Assembly (NCBI GenBank): GCA_021647585.1
Contig: JAKIUK010000011.1
Location: forward strand, 1-64,000
Direction of reading: 5' to 3'
DNA: 64,000 nt
From: Methylococcaceae bacterium
GTDB taxonomy: Bacteria > Pseudomonadota > Gammaproteobacteria > Methylococcales > Methylomonadaceae
The notes under the pieces were generated by a model. The model saw nothing but the letters and a program-made list of their open reading frames with translations, was not told the DNA's origin and searched no databases. A program made the position numbers and the translations under genes. How positions within the stretch are numbered: position 1 is the first letter of the stretch; each line of letters begins with the position of its first letter. Shown here piece after piece: positions 36,771-46,510 of this stretch.

Positions 36771-37754
36771 ATGTCTACAGCAGATTTACTCTCACAGGAT
36801 GAAATTGATGCACTTTTACATGGTGTTGATGATGGTGATGTAGAAACAGAGGAGATTGGTCAGGATGAGATTAGTGGCGGTGTCAGAGACTATGATTTTA
36901 ATAGTCAAGAGCGGATTGTCAGAGGCAGGATGCCTACTCTGGAAATGGTTAATGAACGGTTAGCCAGATATTTTAGGATCTCTCTTTTTAATTTTCTCAG
37001 AAGATCTGCTGAAATTTCGATAGCAGGTATTCAGGTACAGAAGTTTTCAGAATATATACAAAGTTTATTCGTGCCAACAAATCTTAATATTGTTCGTTTC
37101 CCACCATTAAGAGGTCGTGCTTTGATTGTTATGGAGCCAAGACTGGTTTTTACTGCGGTGGATAATTTTTTTGGTGGTGGAGGGCAATTTTATAATAAAG
37201 TTGAAGGACGTGAATTTACGCCTACTGAAATGCGCGTAATTCGGTTAATTATAGATTTGTTGTTTAATGATTTGAAAGAGGCCTGGAAGCCAGTGATGGA
37301 TCTGGACTTTGAATATATGAGTTCTGAAGTAAATCCCCAATTTGCAAATATAATCAGTCCTTCTGAAATTGTTATTATTTCTACTATTCACGTAGAACTT
37401 GAAGGTGGCGGTGGAGATATAAATATTGCTATGCCTTACGCTATGATTGAACCCATAAGGGATTTACTGGATGCTGTCAGTAGTGACCGAGGAGAAGTCG
37501 ATGGGACCTGGCAAGAAAATTTGAGAAAGGAAGTGTTACGTAGTGAAGTGTCTTTAAATAGTATGTTGGTTGAAAAAACCATACCGTTAAAAGACGTGAT
37601 AAATTTTAAGAAAGGGGATGTTATTCCTATTGATATGCCGGAAACAGTGATTGTTCAAGCGGAAGGTGTGGCTATTTTTAAAGGTAAAGTCGGGTTGTCA
37701 GATGGTAATTATGCTATTCAAGTGACTGAAAAATTAACTCAGGATTATTTATAA
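36771..37754 (+). CDS. fliM: Flagellar motor switch protein FliM
   Basis: 327 aa. The N-terminal CheY-P-binding peptide is intact (LSQDEIDALLHGV, residues 7-19), followed by the CheC-like middle domain with the GGxG motif (VDNFFGGGG) and the C-terminal SpoA domain. FliM links CheY-P to rotor switching in the C-ring. It starts one base after fliL. A 125-bp gap before fliN is unusual for this operon and contains no recognisable repeat. Confidence 0.97.
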   Translation: MSTADLLSQDEIDALLHGVDDGDVETEEIGQDEISGGVRDYDFNSQERIVRGRMPTLEMVNERLARYFRISLFNFLRRSAEISIAGIQVQKFSEYIQSLFVPTNLNIVRFPPLRGRALIVMEPRLVFTAVDNFFGGGGQFYNKVEGREFTPTEMRVIRLIIDLLFNDLKEAWKPVMDLDFEYMSSEVNPQFANIISPSEIVIISTIHVELEGGGGDINIAMPYAMIEPIRDLLDAVSSDRGEVDGTWQENLRKEVLRSEVSLNSMLVEKTIPLKDVINFKKGDVIPIDMPETVIVQAEGVAIFKGKVGLSDGNYAIQVTEKLTQDYL

Positions 37755-37879
37755 AAAGCTCAATAGTCGGATAAAGGGGCTTAATAACTCGCTGAATCTA
37801 CGGCTATATTTTTTTTTACGATTGTAGAATTAGCATTTTTTAGAGTACAAATACGTATTAGAATTAATCAGGCAAGATA

Positions 37880-38362
37880 ATGAGTGAAGACGAAAACCAA
37901 GAAGAAACGGGTGATGACTGGGCAGCGGCAATGCAGGAACAATCAGATAGTGAATCAGCTTCCGAATCTGAAGTAGAAGCAGAAGCTGACTGGGGATCTG
38001 CTCTACAGGAACAAAATGATGCTGAAAACCTTGAATCGGCACAGTTCAATGAGTTAGAACAAAACGCAGAACATGCTGTAAAAAAAGATGTTTCTGCAGA
38101 AGATCTTAAGTTAGATGTCATTCTGGATGTACCTGTTAACATTTCTATGGAAATAGGACGAACTCAAATAAATATCAGAAATTTATTACAACTTAATCAA
38201 GGATCAGTCATTGAATTGGATAGGTTTGCAGGTGAACCCATGGACGTTTTAGTCAATGGTACTTTAATTGCTCATGGTGAAGTGGTAGTTGTAAACGATA
38301 AATTCGGTATTCGGTTAACCGATGTAATCAGTCCAACTGATCGGGTGAAAAAATTGGGATAA
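37880..38362 (+). CDS. fliN: Flagellar motor switch protein FliN
   Basis: 160 aa, longer than the usual 110-140. The C-terminal SpoA domain (LDVILDVPVNISMEIGRT to FGIRLTDVIS) is conventional and builds the base of the C-ring and the docking site for the export ATPase complex. The N-terminal 70 residues are acidic and hold a duplicated motif, DDWAAAMQEQ and ADWGSALQEQ, separated by about 22 residues. Starts behind CAGGCAAG. fliO follows after four bases. Confidence 0.95.
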   Translation: MSEDENQEETGDDWAAAMQEQSDSESASESEVEAEADWGSALQEQNDAENLESAQFNELEQNAEHAVKKDVSAEDLKLDVILDVPVNISMEIGRTQINIRNLLQLNQGSVIELDRFAGEPMDVLVNGTLIAHGEVVVVNDKFGIRLTDVISPTDRVKKLG

Positions 38363-38366
38363 CGAA

Positions 38367-38828
38367 GTGGAAAACGAAGGAACCTTAACATTGAAACTTT
38401 TAACTAAAAGCGCAGTTGTTTTTTTGTGTTCTTTTTCATCAGCTTTTGCAATAGTAGAAAACGACAGCAAACAAGTTGTTAAAACAGTTTCTTATGAACA
38501 TGTTCTTAACTGGTCATTAGGGTTGATTATAGTATTACTCATATTTTTTGCCTGTGTATGGTTTATGCGCAAAATGGGGGCATTACCCATAAACTCTAAA
38601 CAAAGCATGCAGGTGATTGGAGGAGTATCTTTGGGTATGCGGGAAAAGTTAATCCTGGTTCAAGTAGGTGAAAAGCAATTGGTTTTAGGTGTTACGCCTG
38701 GAAGAATAGATAAGCTATTGTTGCTCGAAGGAAATGAGCAATTATTTAAGGCACAGTCAGGTTCAGAGGGTGAGGGAGATTTTGCCAGCAAGCTTAAGCA
38801 ATTAATGACTGGCCCTGCAAATGAATAA
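38367..38828 (+). CDS. fliO: Flagellar export assembly protein FliO
   Basis: 153 aa from a GTG start. One signal-like hydrophobic segment at the N-terminus and a main transmembrane helix around 49-67 (WSLGLIIVLLIFFACVWFM), followed by the cytoplasmic FliO domain with GGVSLGMREKLILVQVGEKQ and LVLGVTPGRIDKL. FliO helps assemble the FliP ring. Its last 8 bp overlap the fliP start. Confidence 0.88.
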   Translation: MENEGTLTLKLLTKSAVVFLCSFSSAFAIVENDSKQVVKTVSYEHVLNWSLGLIIVLLIFFACVWFMRKMGALPINSKQSMQVIGGVSLGMREKLILVQVGEKQLVLGVTPGRIDKLLLLEGNEQLFKAQSGSEGEGDFASKLKQLMTGPANE

Positions 38829-39567
38829 AATCTACTTTGTTTTTAGTGTCATTATTTTGTTTTTTCCGGCAACTTCAGTTTGGGCTGTGCCAGGAATAGA
38901 AGCAGTCACTGTTACTACCAATTCTCAAGGGGGACAGACTTATACTGTAACTATCCAAATTCTGGCTTTAATGACTATGTTAACGGTATTGCCGTCATTG
39001 TTATTAACTATGACGGCGTTTACCCGAATCATGATTGTATTAGGCCTGTTACGCCAGGCAATTGGTACTGCACAGGCTCCCAGTAATCAAGTGTTACTTG
39101 GTTTGTCTTTGTTTTTAACTATTTTTATTATGATGCCCGTTTTTGACAAGGTTAACATTCAGGCCGTTCAACCTTATATGGAAGAAAAAATTGATATAAC
39201 AACAGCGATTGAAAAAGCATCAGAACCTTTTAGACAGTTTATGCTAAAGCAAACTCGTGAAACGGACTTGGAATTGTTCATGAAAATTTCGGGGCGAGAA
39301 GATTTTGAGACGATTGATGATGTACCTTTTTCATTGTTACTACCTGCTTTTGTGACCAGTGAACTTAAGACCGCATTTCAAATTGGATTTTTAATTTTCT
39401 TACCATTTTTAGTTATAGACCTGGTTGTCGCTAGTGTTTTGATGTCCATGGGGATGATGATGTTATCACCGATGATTATTTCATTACCATTCAAGATCAT
39501 GTTGTTTGTTTTGGCGGATGGCTGGTCTCTAGTACTGGAAATGTTAGCAGCAAGTTTTTATGTTTAG
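38821..39567 (+). CDS. fliP: Flagellar export gate protein FliP
   Basis: 248 aa. Cleavable signal peptide (to SVWA) and four transmembrane helices, with the family motifs FTRIMIVLGLLRQAIGTAQA and SNQVLLGLSLFLT, then the C-terminal ISLPFKIMLFVLADGW. Forms the core of the type III export gate with FliQ and FliR. Eight-base overlap with fliO indicates translational coupling; fliQ follows after 67 bp. Confidence 0.97.
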   Translation: MNKIYFVFSVIILFFPATSVWAVPGIEAVTVTTNSQGGQTYTVTIQILALMTMLTVLPSLLLTMTAFTRIMIVLGLLRQAIGTAQAPSNQVLLGLSLFLTIFIMMPVFDKVNIQAVQPYMEEKIDITTAIEKASEPFRQFMLKQTRETDLELFMKISGREDFETIDDVPFSLLLPAFVTSELKTAFQIGFLIFLPFLVIDLVVASVLMSMGMMMLSPMIISLPFKIMLFVLADGWSLVLEMLAASFYV

Positions 39568-39634
39568 CCATACTGGCTTTATGATCAATATTAAGAACCT
39601 TTTTTGGCAATGCCCTGATATTAGGTAACCGCTT

Positions 39635-39904
39635 ATGGAACCAGAAGTAATCTCTACAATTGCCCAAGAGACGGTTTTGGTTGCAGTAAAATTGCTTGCG
39701 CCCATTCTTTTATCTTCATTAGCCGTTGGATTGTGTGTCGCAATGTTTCAGGCTGCTACACAGATTAACGAGCAAACTTTAACTTTTATTCCTAAACTGG
39801 TTACCATTATTATTGTATTAATGGTGGCAGGTCCCTGGATGTTACAGGTAATGATTGATTATTTTCAGGGTTTATTACATCAAATACCTACGTTAATAGG
39901 TTGA
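39635..39904 (+). CDS. fliQ: Flagellar export gate protein FliQ
   Basis: 89 aa, two transmembrane helices, family pattern ETVLVAVKLLAPILLSSLAV, QAATQINEQTLTFIPK. A standard member of the FliPQR gate. fliR starts four bases after the stop. Confidence 0.96.
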   Translation: MEPEVISTIAQETVLVAVKLLAPILLSSLAVGLCVAMFQAATQINEQTLTFIPKLVTIIIVLMVAGPWMLQVMIDYFQGLLHQIPTLIG

Positions 39905-39908
39905 AACA

Positions 39909-40682
39909 GTGAATTTCACTGAACAGGAAATTTTATCCGCATTAGCCGCATTTATTTGGCCATTCATACGTATTAGTTCGATGTTTATTTCCATTCCAGT
40001 GTTTAGTGTGAAGTCACTTCCTGCAAAAATTCGATTAATTGCTGCCTTGTTAATTACCCTGGTAGCTGTGCCTTTATTGCCTGCCCCACCTAATGTTGCA
40101 ATTTTTAGTTATGAAGGGTTTATGGTCACTGTTCAGCAGATTGCTATTGGATTGTCTACCGGGTTTATATTGCAAATGGTTTTTGCTGTGATGGTAGTCG
40201 GTGGGCAAAGTATTGCTTTTAGTATGGGGTTAGGTTTTGCATCGATGGTTGACCCTGCTACTGGTATCCAGGTGCCGGTTGTGGCACAAGTCTTTGTTGT
40301 CTCATCCAGCTTAGTATTTCTTGGTGTTAACGGACATTTGTTATTAATTGAAATGCTGGTGGAAAGTTTTCATACCTTGCCGGTTGCAGTTGTTGGTTTA
40401 AGTCTGGATAACTTATGGAGCATTATTATCTGGAGTAGTCAAATATTTGCGGCTGGTGTTTTATTGGCATTACCTGTGTTAGCGACCTTATTGTTTGTCA
40501 ATATCAGTTTTGGGGTGGCAGCAAGAGCAGCGCCTCAGTTGCAAATTTTTGGGGTGGGTTTTCCTATCACCATTATGTTGGGCATGGTTTTAATTTGGGT
40601 TTCTATATCCAGTACGCTGGACGTTTTTTCTGATGTGTTATCGGATGGTTTTAGACTTATTAATAAATTATTAAAGTTATGA
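39909..40682 (+). CDS. fliR: Flagellar export gate protein FliR
   Basis: 257 aa from GTG. Six or so hydrophobic helices; FIWPFIRISSMFISIPVF, GFASMVDPATGIQVPV and FGVAARAAPQLQIFGVGFPI are family signatures. Completes the FliPQR gate. flhB starts 18 bp after its stop. Confidence 0.96.
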   Translation: MNFTEQEILSALAAFIWPFIRISSMFISIPVFSVKSLPAKIRLIAALLITLVAVPLLPAPPNVAIFSYEGFMVTVQQIAIGLSTGFILQMVFAVMVVGGQSIAFSMGLGFASMVDPATGIQVPVVAQVFVVSSSLVFLGVNGHLLLIEMLVESFHTLPVAVVGLSLDNLWSIIIWSSQIFAAGVLLALPVLATLLFVNISFGVAARAAPQLQIFGVGFPITIMLGMVLIWVSISSTLDVFSDVLSDGFRLINKLLKL

Positions 40683-40700
40683 TTTTATTAGGCAAACGAA

Positions 40701-41831
40701 GTGGCTGAAGACTCCGGTCAGGATAAAACAGAAGAACCTACCGAGAAGCGGCTTACCGATGCAAGAAAGAAAGGCCAGATTCCAAGGTCAAGAGAACTGA
40801 ATACTTTTGTTGCATTAATGACGGGCTCTGTGATGCTCCTGTTTACAGGAAAGTCAATCACAAACGGTCTGGGTGATATTATGCGACAACAATTTCAATT
40901 GAGCAGAGAGGTGATTTTTGATCCGGCCAGTCCAGTGATATTCTTTGAGCAGGTGTTGTTAGATGGTCTGTTGCTTATTTTTCCATTGGTTTTGCCTCTG
41001 GTCCTGGTTGCTCTTTTGACACCTATGATGATGGGAGGATGGAATTTTTCTGCAGAAGCAATGAGTCCTAAGATCTCAAAAATGAATCCTTTTTCAGGGT
41101 TTAAACGGATGTTTGGGGTGCAGGGGGTCGTTGAATTGTTAAAAGCAATAGTAAAGATTGCTTTAGTTTTTATGGTTGCAGGAAATCTGTTCAATTTTTA
41201 TTTCGATCAATTTATGGCGTTGAGTTCGATGTCATTAACCCATGCTATTTACGAAGCAGTAGATATAATATCGTTCAGTTTTATAATTCTGAGTTCGACT
41301 TTGGTCCTGGTGGTAATGATTGATGTACCTTATCAGTTATGGAATACCAAACGGCAATTAAAAATGACCAAGCAGGAAGTCAAGGATGAATCAAAAGATC
41401 AGGAAGGTAATCCTGAAATTAAGGGGCAGATCCGCAGGAAACAGATGGAAATGGCACAACAAAGGATGATGGATGAAGTGCCAAAGGCTGATGTGATAGT
41501 GACCAACCCGGCCCATTATGCAGTCGCATTAAAATATGACCCTATGGGGACAGGAGCGCCTGTAGTCTTGGCGAAAGGTGTCGATTTAATTGCAGCACAA
41601 ATACGTAATATTGCGATGGGTGTCGATATTCCTCTGGTAGCAGCCCCTCCTTTAGCAAGAGCTTTATTTTATTCAACAGAGATAGGTGATGAAATTCCTC
41701 AAGGACTTTTTTTGGCAGTTGCTCAAATATTAGCATATGTTTTTCAATTAAAAACAGCAACGGAAAATAATTGGGAAAAGCCGCGCCCGCCTAAAGATTT
41801 AAAGATACCTGATGAATTTCGGCAGCAGTAA
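40701..41831 (+). CDS. flhB: Flagellar export switch protein FlhB
   Basis: 376 aa from GTG. N-terminal EDSGQDKTEEPTEKRL, four transmembrane helices, and a cytoplasmic domain that normally self-cleaves at NPTH. Here the site reads N269-P-A-H (VTNPAHYAVALKYD): the threonine is alanine, while N, P and H are kept. FlhB switches export from rod/hook to filament substrates. The change may slow but need not prevent cleavage. A mobile 163-bp element lies between this gene and flhA, which usually follows directly. Confidence 0.96.
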   Translation: MAEDSGQDKTEEPTEKRLTDARKKGQIPRSRELNTFVALMTGSVMLLFTGKSITNGLGDIMRQQFQLSREVIFDPASPVIFFEQVLLDGLLLIFPLVLPLVLVALLTPMMMGGWNFSAEAMSPKISKMNPFSGFKRMFGVQGVVELLKAIVKIALVFMVAGNLFNFYFDQFMALSSMSLTHAIYEAVDIISFSFIILSSTLVLVVMIDVPYQLWNTKRQLKMTKQEVKDESKDQEGNPEIKGQIRRKQMEMAQQRMMDEVPKADVIVTNPAHYAVALKYDPMGTGAPVVLAKGVDLIAAQIRNIAMGVDIPLVAAPPLARALFYSTEIGDEIPQGLFLAVAQILAYVFQLKTATENNWEKPRPPKDLKIPDEFRQQ

Positions 41832-41909
41832 ATTTAGCTTTGGTGGAGGGGATGGTTCCATCATTTTATCAAAGTACAAAACTTTAGGCAGATGCCTTAT
41901 TTACATTAA

Positions 41910-42072
41910 CCTAGAAAAATCAGTTGGATCACGGATTCTAGCACAACCCATTGATTCCACAGAACTTCAAAAAAATGCCCACCTAACCGAATGGGTGAGG
42001 CTAAGATTTTTTCAAAGCACTGTGAAACCAATGGATTGCACTATAATTTCGCGCCCAACTGATCTTTCTAGG
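41910..42072 (-). repeat. Small inverted-repeat element, copy 7 (163 bp), between flhB and flhA
   Basis: Ends CCTAGAAAAATCAGTTGG and CCAACTGATCTTTCTAGG, flanked by a perfect ATTAA duplication (41905-41909 and 42073-42077). It is the cleanest copy and nearly identical to the one at 15896-16058. It ends 29 bp before the flhA start, inside the flagellar operon, and its hairpin could alter readthrough into flhA. An open frame through it (from 41812) is incidental. Confidence 0.9.
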
Positions 42073-42101
42073 ATTAACCAAACGTGGTTAGAAGAATAAT
42101 T

Positions 42102-44204
42102 ATGGATCTTGCAAAAGTAATCAATTCAGTCAAATCAATTTTAGGGATGGGGCTGGGTGCACCGATAGTTATTATCATGATTTTATCAATGATAGTGTTG
42201 CCATTACCTGCTTTTCTACTGGATTTGTTTTTCACATTCAATATTGCATTTTCATTAATTATTCTGTTAGTGGTTATTTACAGTCTTAAGCCTTTGGAAT
42301 TTGCTGTTTTCCCCTCAGTAATTTTGATAGCAACCCTGCTTAGACTGGCATTAAATGTTGCTTCAACGCGTATTGTTTTGTTAGAGGGGCATGAGGGTGG
42401 AGATGCAGCAGGAAAGGTGATTGAAGCCTTTGGTTCCTTTGTTATCGGGGGGAATTTTGCCGTAGGTTTGGTGGTTTTTGCTATTTTGGTTATTATCAAT
42501 TTTGTTGTGGTAACCAAAGGTGCCGGACGGGTTGCAGAAGTGGGTGCCCGGTTTACTCTGGATGCCATGCCTGGTAAACAAATGGCGATTGATGCAGATT
42601 TAAACTCTGGCCTTATTGATCAGGATCAAGCCAGAGAAAGGCGTGCTGAAATAGCGGCTGAAGCAGATTTTTATGGATCTATGGATGGTGCCAGCAAATT
42701 TGTAAGAGGCGATGCGATAGCCGGAATTATCATTTTGTTTGTCAATATGATTGGTGGTCTGGCAATTGGTGTTGGGCAACATGGTATGAGTTTTGCCGAT
42801 GCTGGCGAAGTTTATGTATTATTAACCATCGGAGATGGGTTGGTCGCACAAATTCCATCACTACTGTTATCTACTGCTTCTGCTATTGTGGTGACTAGGG
42901 TCAGAGGGAGTAACGAAAATGTAGGTCAACAGGTGAGTGCCCAGTTGTTTGATGATCCCAGGACACTGATTGTGACTGCTGCAATTATGGGATTACTGGG
43001 TATTATTCCGGGAATGCCAAATCTGGTTTTTATTTTACTCGCATTGTTATTACTGGGTGGTGCTTATCTGATTGATCAAAGGCATAAAAACGAACAGGAA
43101 GAGATACTTCAAGAGGTTGCACAAGTGCCACAGCAGCAAATCTCAGCGGCTGAGGTGAAAGAACTGGGTTGGGATGATGTGATGCCCGTAGATGTGATTG
43201 GATTGGAAGTAGGTTATAGACTCATACCTTTGGTTGATAAAAATCAGGGGGGGCAACTGATGACAAGGATTAAGGGGGTGCGTAAAAAATTGTCCCAGGA
43301 GCTGGGTTTTTTAATACCTTCGGTACACATTAGAGATAATCTGGATTTGTCACCAACGGCATATCGTATTTCCTTAATGGGAGTGACTGCGGGGGAGGCT
43401 GATCTTAGACCTGAAATGGAAATGGCTATTAATCCGGGACAAGTGTTTGGGACTTTACAGGGCGAGATAACTCAGGACCCTGCTTTTGGTCTAGAAGCTA
43501 TTTGGATAGAACGCAGTCAAAAAGATCAGGCGCAAACATTGGGATATACCGTGGTAGATGCTGGAACGGTTGCGGCAACCCATCTGAGCCATATTTTGCA
43601 AACGAATGCGCATGAATTGTTTGGCTATGAAGAAGCGCAAAACATATTAGATAACTTGGCTAAAACAGCGCCGAAACTGGTTGAAGACTTAGTCCCCAAA
43701 ACACTGGCTTTAGGCATAATTGTTAAAGTGTTACAAAATTTACTAAGAGAGAGCGTATCTATTCGTGATATACGTACTATTGCCGAAACTTTGGCGGAGT
43801 ACGGTGCTAAAAGTCAAGATCCTGACATATTAACATCTGCAGTTAGAGCTTCTTTGGGGCGTTTAATTGTCCATGAAATCAATGGGGTGCAAGAAGAATT
43901 GTCAGTTATTACCCTGGACTCAGAGTTGGAACAGTTGTTGCATCAGTCTTTGCAAACGGCAGGCGAAAATGGAGCCGGTATAGAACCAGGGTTAGCAGAA
44001 CAAATGCATAAATCATTAGAAGAAAGTGCTCAAAAAATGGAAATGGAAGGACAAGCAGCTGTATTGCTGGTTTCTTCTTTTGTCCGTCCCTGGCTAGCTC
44101 GATTTGTCCGCCATTCAATTTCTGGGTTACACGTCCTGGCTTACAATGAAATTCCTGAAGATCGTCAGATTAAAGTGGTTTCTACTGTAGGACAGGGTAC
44201 GTAG
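42102..44204 (+). CDS. flhA: Flagellar export gate protein FlhA
   Basis: 700 aa. Eight predicted transmembrane helices in the first 330 residues with the FHIPEP signature region (LLRLALNVASTRIVLLEGHE, KGAGRVAEVGARFTLDAMPG, KQMAIDADLNSG), then the cytoplasmic ring domain. FlhA couples the proton gradient to export and receives substrate-chaperone complexes. A GTG six codons upstream is possible; AGAAGAATAAT fits this ATG. flhF follows after 31 bp. Confidence 0.97.
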   Translation: MDLAKVINSVKSILGMGLGAPIVIIMILSMIVLPLPAFLLDLFFTFNIAFSLIILLVVIYSLKPLEFAVFPSVILIATLLRLALNVASTRIVLLEGHEGGDAAGKVIEAFGSFVIGGNFAVGLVVFAILVIINFVVVTKGAGRVAEVGARFTLDAMPGKQMAIDADLNSGLIDQDQARERRAEIAAEADFYGSMDGASKFVRGDAIAGIIILFVNMIGGLAIGVGQHGMSFADAGEVYVLLTIGDGLVAQIPSLLLSTASAIVVTRVRGSNENVGQQVSAQLFDDPRTLIVTAAIMGLLGIIPGMPNLVFILLALLLLGGAYLIDQRHKNEQEEILQEVAQVPQQQISAAEVKELGWDDVMPVDVIGLEVGYRLIPLVDKNQGGQLMTRIKGVRKKLSQELGFLIPSVHIRDNLDLSPTAYRISLMGVTAGEADLRPEMEMAINPGQVFGTLQGEITQDPAFGLEAIWIERSQKDQAQTLGYTVVDAGTVAATHLSHILQTNAHELFGYEEAQNILDNLAKTAPKLVEDLVPKTLALGIIVKVLQNLLRESVSIRDIRTIAETLAEYGAKSQDPDILTSAVRASLGRLIVHEINGVQEELSVITLDSELEQLLHQSLQTAGENGAGIEPGLAEQMHKSLEESAQKMEMEGQAAVLLVSSFVRPWLARFVRHSISGLHVLAYNEIPEDRQIKVVSTVGQGT

Positions 44205-44235
44205 CACTTAATATGCAAATTAAAGTATAGGACGC

Positions 44236-45639
44236 ATGATGAAGATTAAACGTTTTGTTGCAAAGGATATTCGACTAGCTATTCGGATGGTTAAAGATGA
44301 GTTGGGCGCGGATGCAGTGATTATGTCTAACAAGTCAGTTATTGAAGGTGTTGAAATTGTAGCCGCCAGAGATTTTGATGAGCAAGCCATTCAGAGTAAA
44401 TTGAATTCGCAGGAAAGTTCGTCTGCTCATTCACATAAAAATAATAAAAAAATCGAATTAACAGATTTTGAAACAGAAAATAATAAGGTGCACCTTATTA
44501 AAAGTTCAAGAAAAATTGGGACGGATGGAACAATCCCAAAAAGGGCACTGAATAGAAACATAGATCAATATGTTGGTTATGCCGAGAAAATCAATTTGAC
44601 AAGTGAAAATAACCGCTCGATGGTAAAAAAGTATAAACAGCAACAAACCAAGCCGGCAAAACAGTTCAGTAATCAGGTTACTGATACAATGAAACAGCCA
44701 TTGGCAGTAGCTGATAATTTTATGCAGGAAATTCGCAATGAAATTAAAGAGTTAAAGTTATCTCTCAATACTAAATTAGCAGACGTTTCCTGGAATCAGG
44801 GAGTGCAAAATAGCCCAGTACGTAGTTATTTATTACATCGTTTGTCCGGTATGGGGTTTTCAAAAAAATTAGCGATGAAAATAGTGAATCGCCTGGATAG
44901 TCATAAGGATTCAGAGCTTGCTTTTGAAAAAGCCAAGGAAATGTTGGTTAAAGTTTTACCTGTCGTTGATGATAATTTATTGGAACACGGTGGTATTTTT
45001 GCGTTGGTTGGACCAACAGGTGTTGGGAAAACAACAACGATTGCAAAACTGGCTGCAAAATTTATTTTAAAACATGGGCCCAGGCAGGTTGCATTAATTA
45101 CAACAGATAACTATAGAATTGGTGCACATGAGCAGTTGACGACTTATGGACGGTTGTTAGATGTGCCAGTAAGAGTGGCAGCAAATGCAGACGAATTACG
45201 TAGCCATATTAATGGTTTTAATGATAAACGATTGATTTTAATAGATACCGCAGGAATGAGTCAGCGTGATATGCGGTTGTCTGAACAGATTCATACTTTG
45301 CAACAGGAGGACCTGCCAATCAAGACATATTTAGTCATGTCTGCAGCCACTCAATATAAAGCTGTGAATGAGATTATCAATGCTTTTAAAGTATTTGAAC
45401 CAGAATCCAGTATTTTGACTAAACTAGATGAGGCAGCAACACAAGGTTCAATTTTATCAGCAATTATAGAGCAACAATTGCCCGTTTCTTTTATGACTAA
45501 TGGCCAACAGGTACCTGAAGATATTTGTTTTCCCGATGCATATACTATGATTGAACAGTGTGCGACTGAGCTAGCTGAAGAAAACGACTATACTAATGAA
45601 TTAGGATATGACGATTGGATGGCAGAAGGCTATGCATAA
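44236..45639 (+). CDS. flhF: Polar flagellar placement GTPase FlhF
   Basis: 467 aa. Basic N-terminal B domain (MKIKRFVAKDIRLAIRMVK), a variable linker to about 150, then the SRP-type NG domain: G1 GPTGVGKTTT from residue 259, TTDNYRIGAHEQL, G3 DTAGMSQRD and G4 TKLDEA. FlhF marks the pole where the flagellum is built, in balance with FlhG. The first two codons are both ATG. Its 3' end overlaps flhG. Confidence 0.96.
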   Translation: MMKIKRFVAKDIRLAIRMVKDELGADAVIMSNKSVIEGVEIVAARDFDEQAIQSKLNSQESSSAHSHKNNKKIELTDFETENNKVHLIKSSRKIGTDGTIPKRALNRNIDQYVGYAEKINLTSENNRSMVKKYKQQQTKPAKQFSNQVTDTMKQPLAVADNFMQEIRNEIKELKLSLNTKLADVSWNQGVQNSPVRSYLLHRLSGMGFSKKLAMKIVNRLDSHKDSELAFEKAKEMLVKVLPVVDDNLLEHGGIFALVGPTGVGKTTTIAKLAAKFILKHGPRQVALITTDNYRIGAHEQLTTYGRLLDVPVRVAANADELRSHINGFNDKRLILIDTAGMSQRDMRLSEQIHTLQQEDLPIKTYLVMSAATQYKAVNEIINAFKVFEPESSILTKLDEAATQGSILSAIIEQQLPVSFMTNGQQVPEDICFPDAYTMIEQCATELAEENDYTNELGYDDWMAEGYA

Positions 45640-46510
45640 GATATTCGATCAAGCGGCTGGAATAAGAAATATGAAACAAATAAAACCAAAACCTGTTCGA
45701 GTTATTGCAATTACCAGTGGAAAGGGTGGGGTTGGTAAAACAAATTTATCAGTAAATCTGGGTGTGGCTCTGTCACAAATGGGGCGGCGAGTGGCTTTGC
45801 TTGATGCGGACATGGGATTGGCAAATGTTGATATATTATTAGGACTATCTCCAGAGTTCAATTTATCACATGTATTACAGGGTGAAAAAACGTTACAAGA
45901 TATTATGTTGAGTGGACCTGCTGGATTACAAGTGATTCCTGCTTCATCAGGACTTCAGCACATGTCAGAGCTTTCAACCATTGAACAAGCGGGTGTGATC
46001 AGAGCATTTAGTGAAATAGACCAAAGTCTGGATGTGTTGATTGTTGATACTGCCGCAGGTATTTCGTCCAGTGTAGTAAATTTTGCCAGAGCATGTCAGG
46101 AAATTGTTGTTGTGATCTGTGATGAACCTACATCATTAACGGATGCCTATGCGTATATTAAGTTACTTAATCGCGATTATGGAATGAATAAATTTAATAT
46201 TGTGGCCAATATGGTCCAATCAATACAGCAAGGTCAGCATTTATTTACTAAACTAACTAAAGTAACAGATAGATATCTGGATGTTACTTTAAATTACACG
46301 GGGGCAATTCCTTTTGACGAGTACTTACGTAAGTCAGTGCAAAAACAAAAACCGGTCGTCGAAATATATCCACGCAGTAAAGCAGCACAGGCAATCAGGA
46401 GTTTGGCACAAAGAGTTGATAATTGGCCGGTAAAAATACAGGCTGGTGGCTATCTGGAGTTTTTTGTTGAAAGAATGATTGAATATAGTAGCCAAGAGGA
46501 TGTTGCATGA
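45632..46510 (+). CDS. flhG: Flagellar number regulator FlhG (FleN, MinD-like ATPase)
   Basis: 292 aa. N-terminal DQAAGIRNM motif, the segment that stimulates FlhF in the family, then the deviant Walker A SGKGGVGKTN at 29-38 and LLDADMGLANVDILLGL. It limits flagellar number, with FlhF. A start eight codons upstream (45608) is open, but AGAAGG sits five bases before this one; either overlaps the end of flhF. fliA overlaps its last four bases. Confidence 0.94.
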   Translation: MHKIFDQAAGIRNMKQIKPKPVRVIAITSGKGGVGKTNLSVNLGVALSQMGRRVALLDADMGLANVDILLGLSPEFNLSHVLQGEKTLQDIMLSGPAGLQVIPASSGLQHMSELSTIEQAGVIRAFSEIDQSLDVLIVDTAAGISSSVVNFARACQEIVVVICDEPTSLTDAYAYIKLLNRDYGMNKFNIVANMVQSIQQGQHLFTKLTKVTDRYLDVTLNYTGAIPFDEYLRKSVQKQKPVVEIYPRSKAAQAIRSLAQRVDNWPVKIQAGGYLEFFVERMIEYSSQEDVA

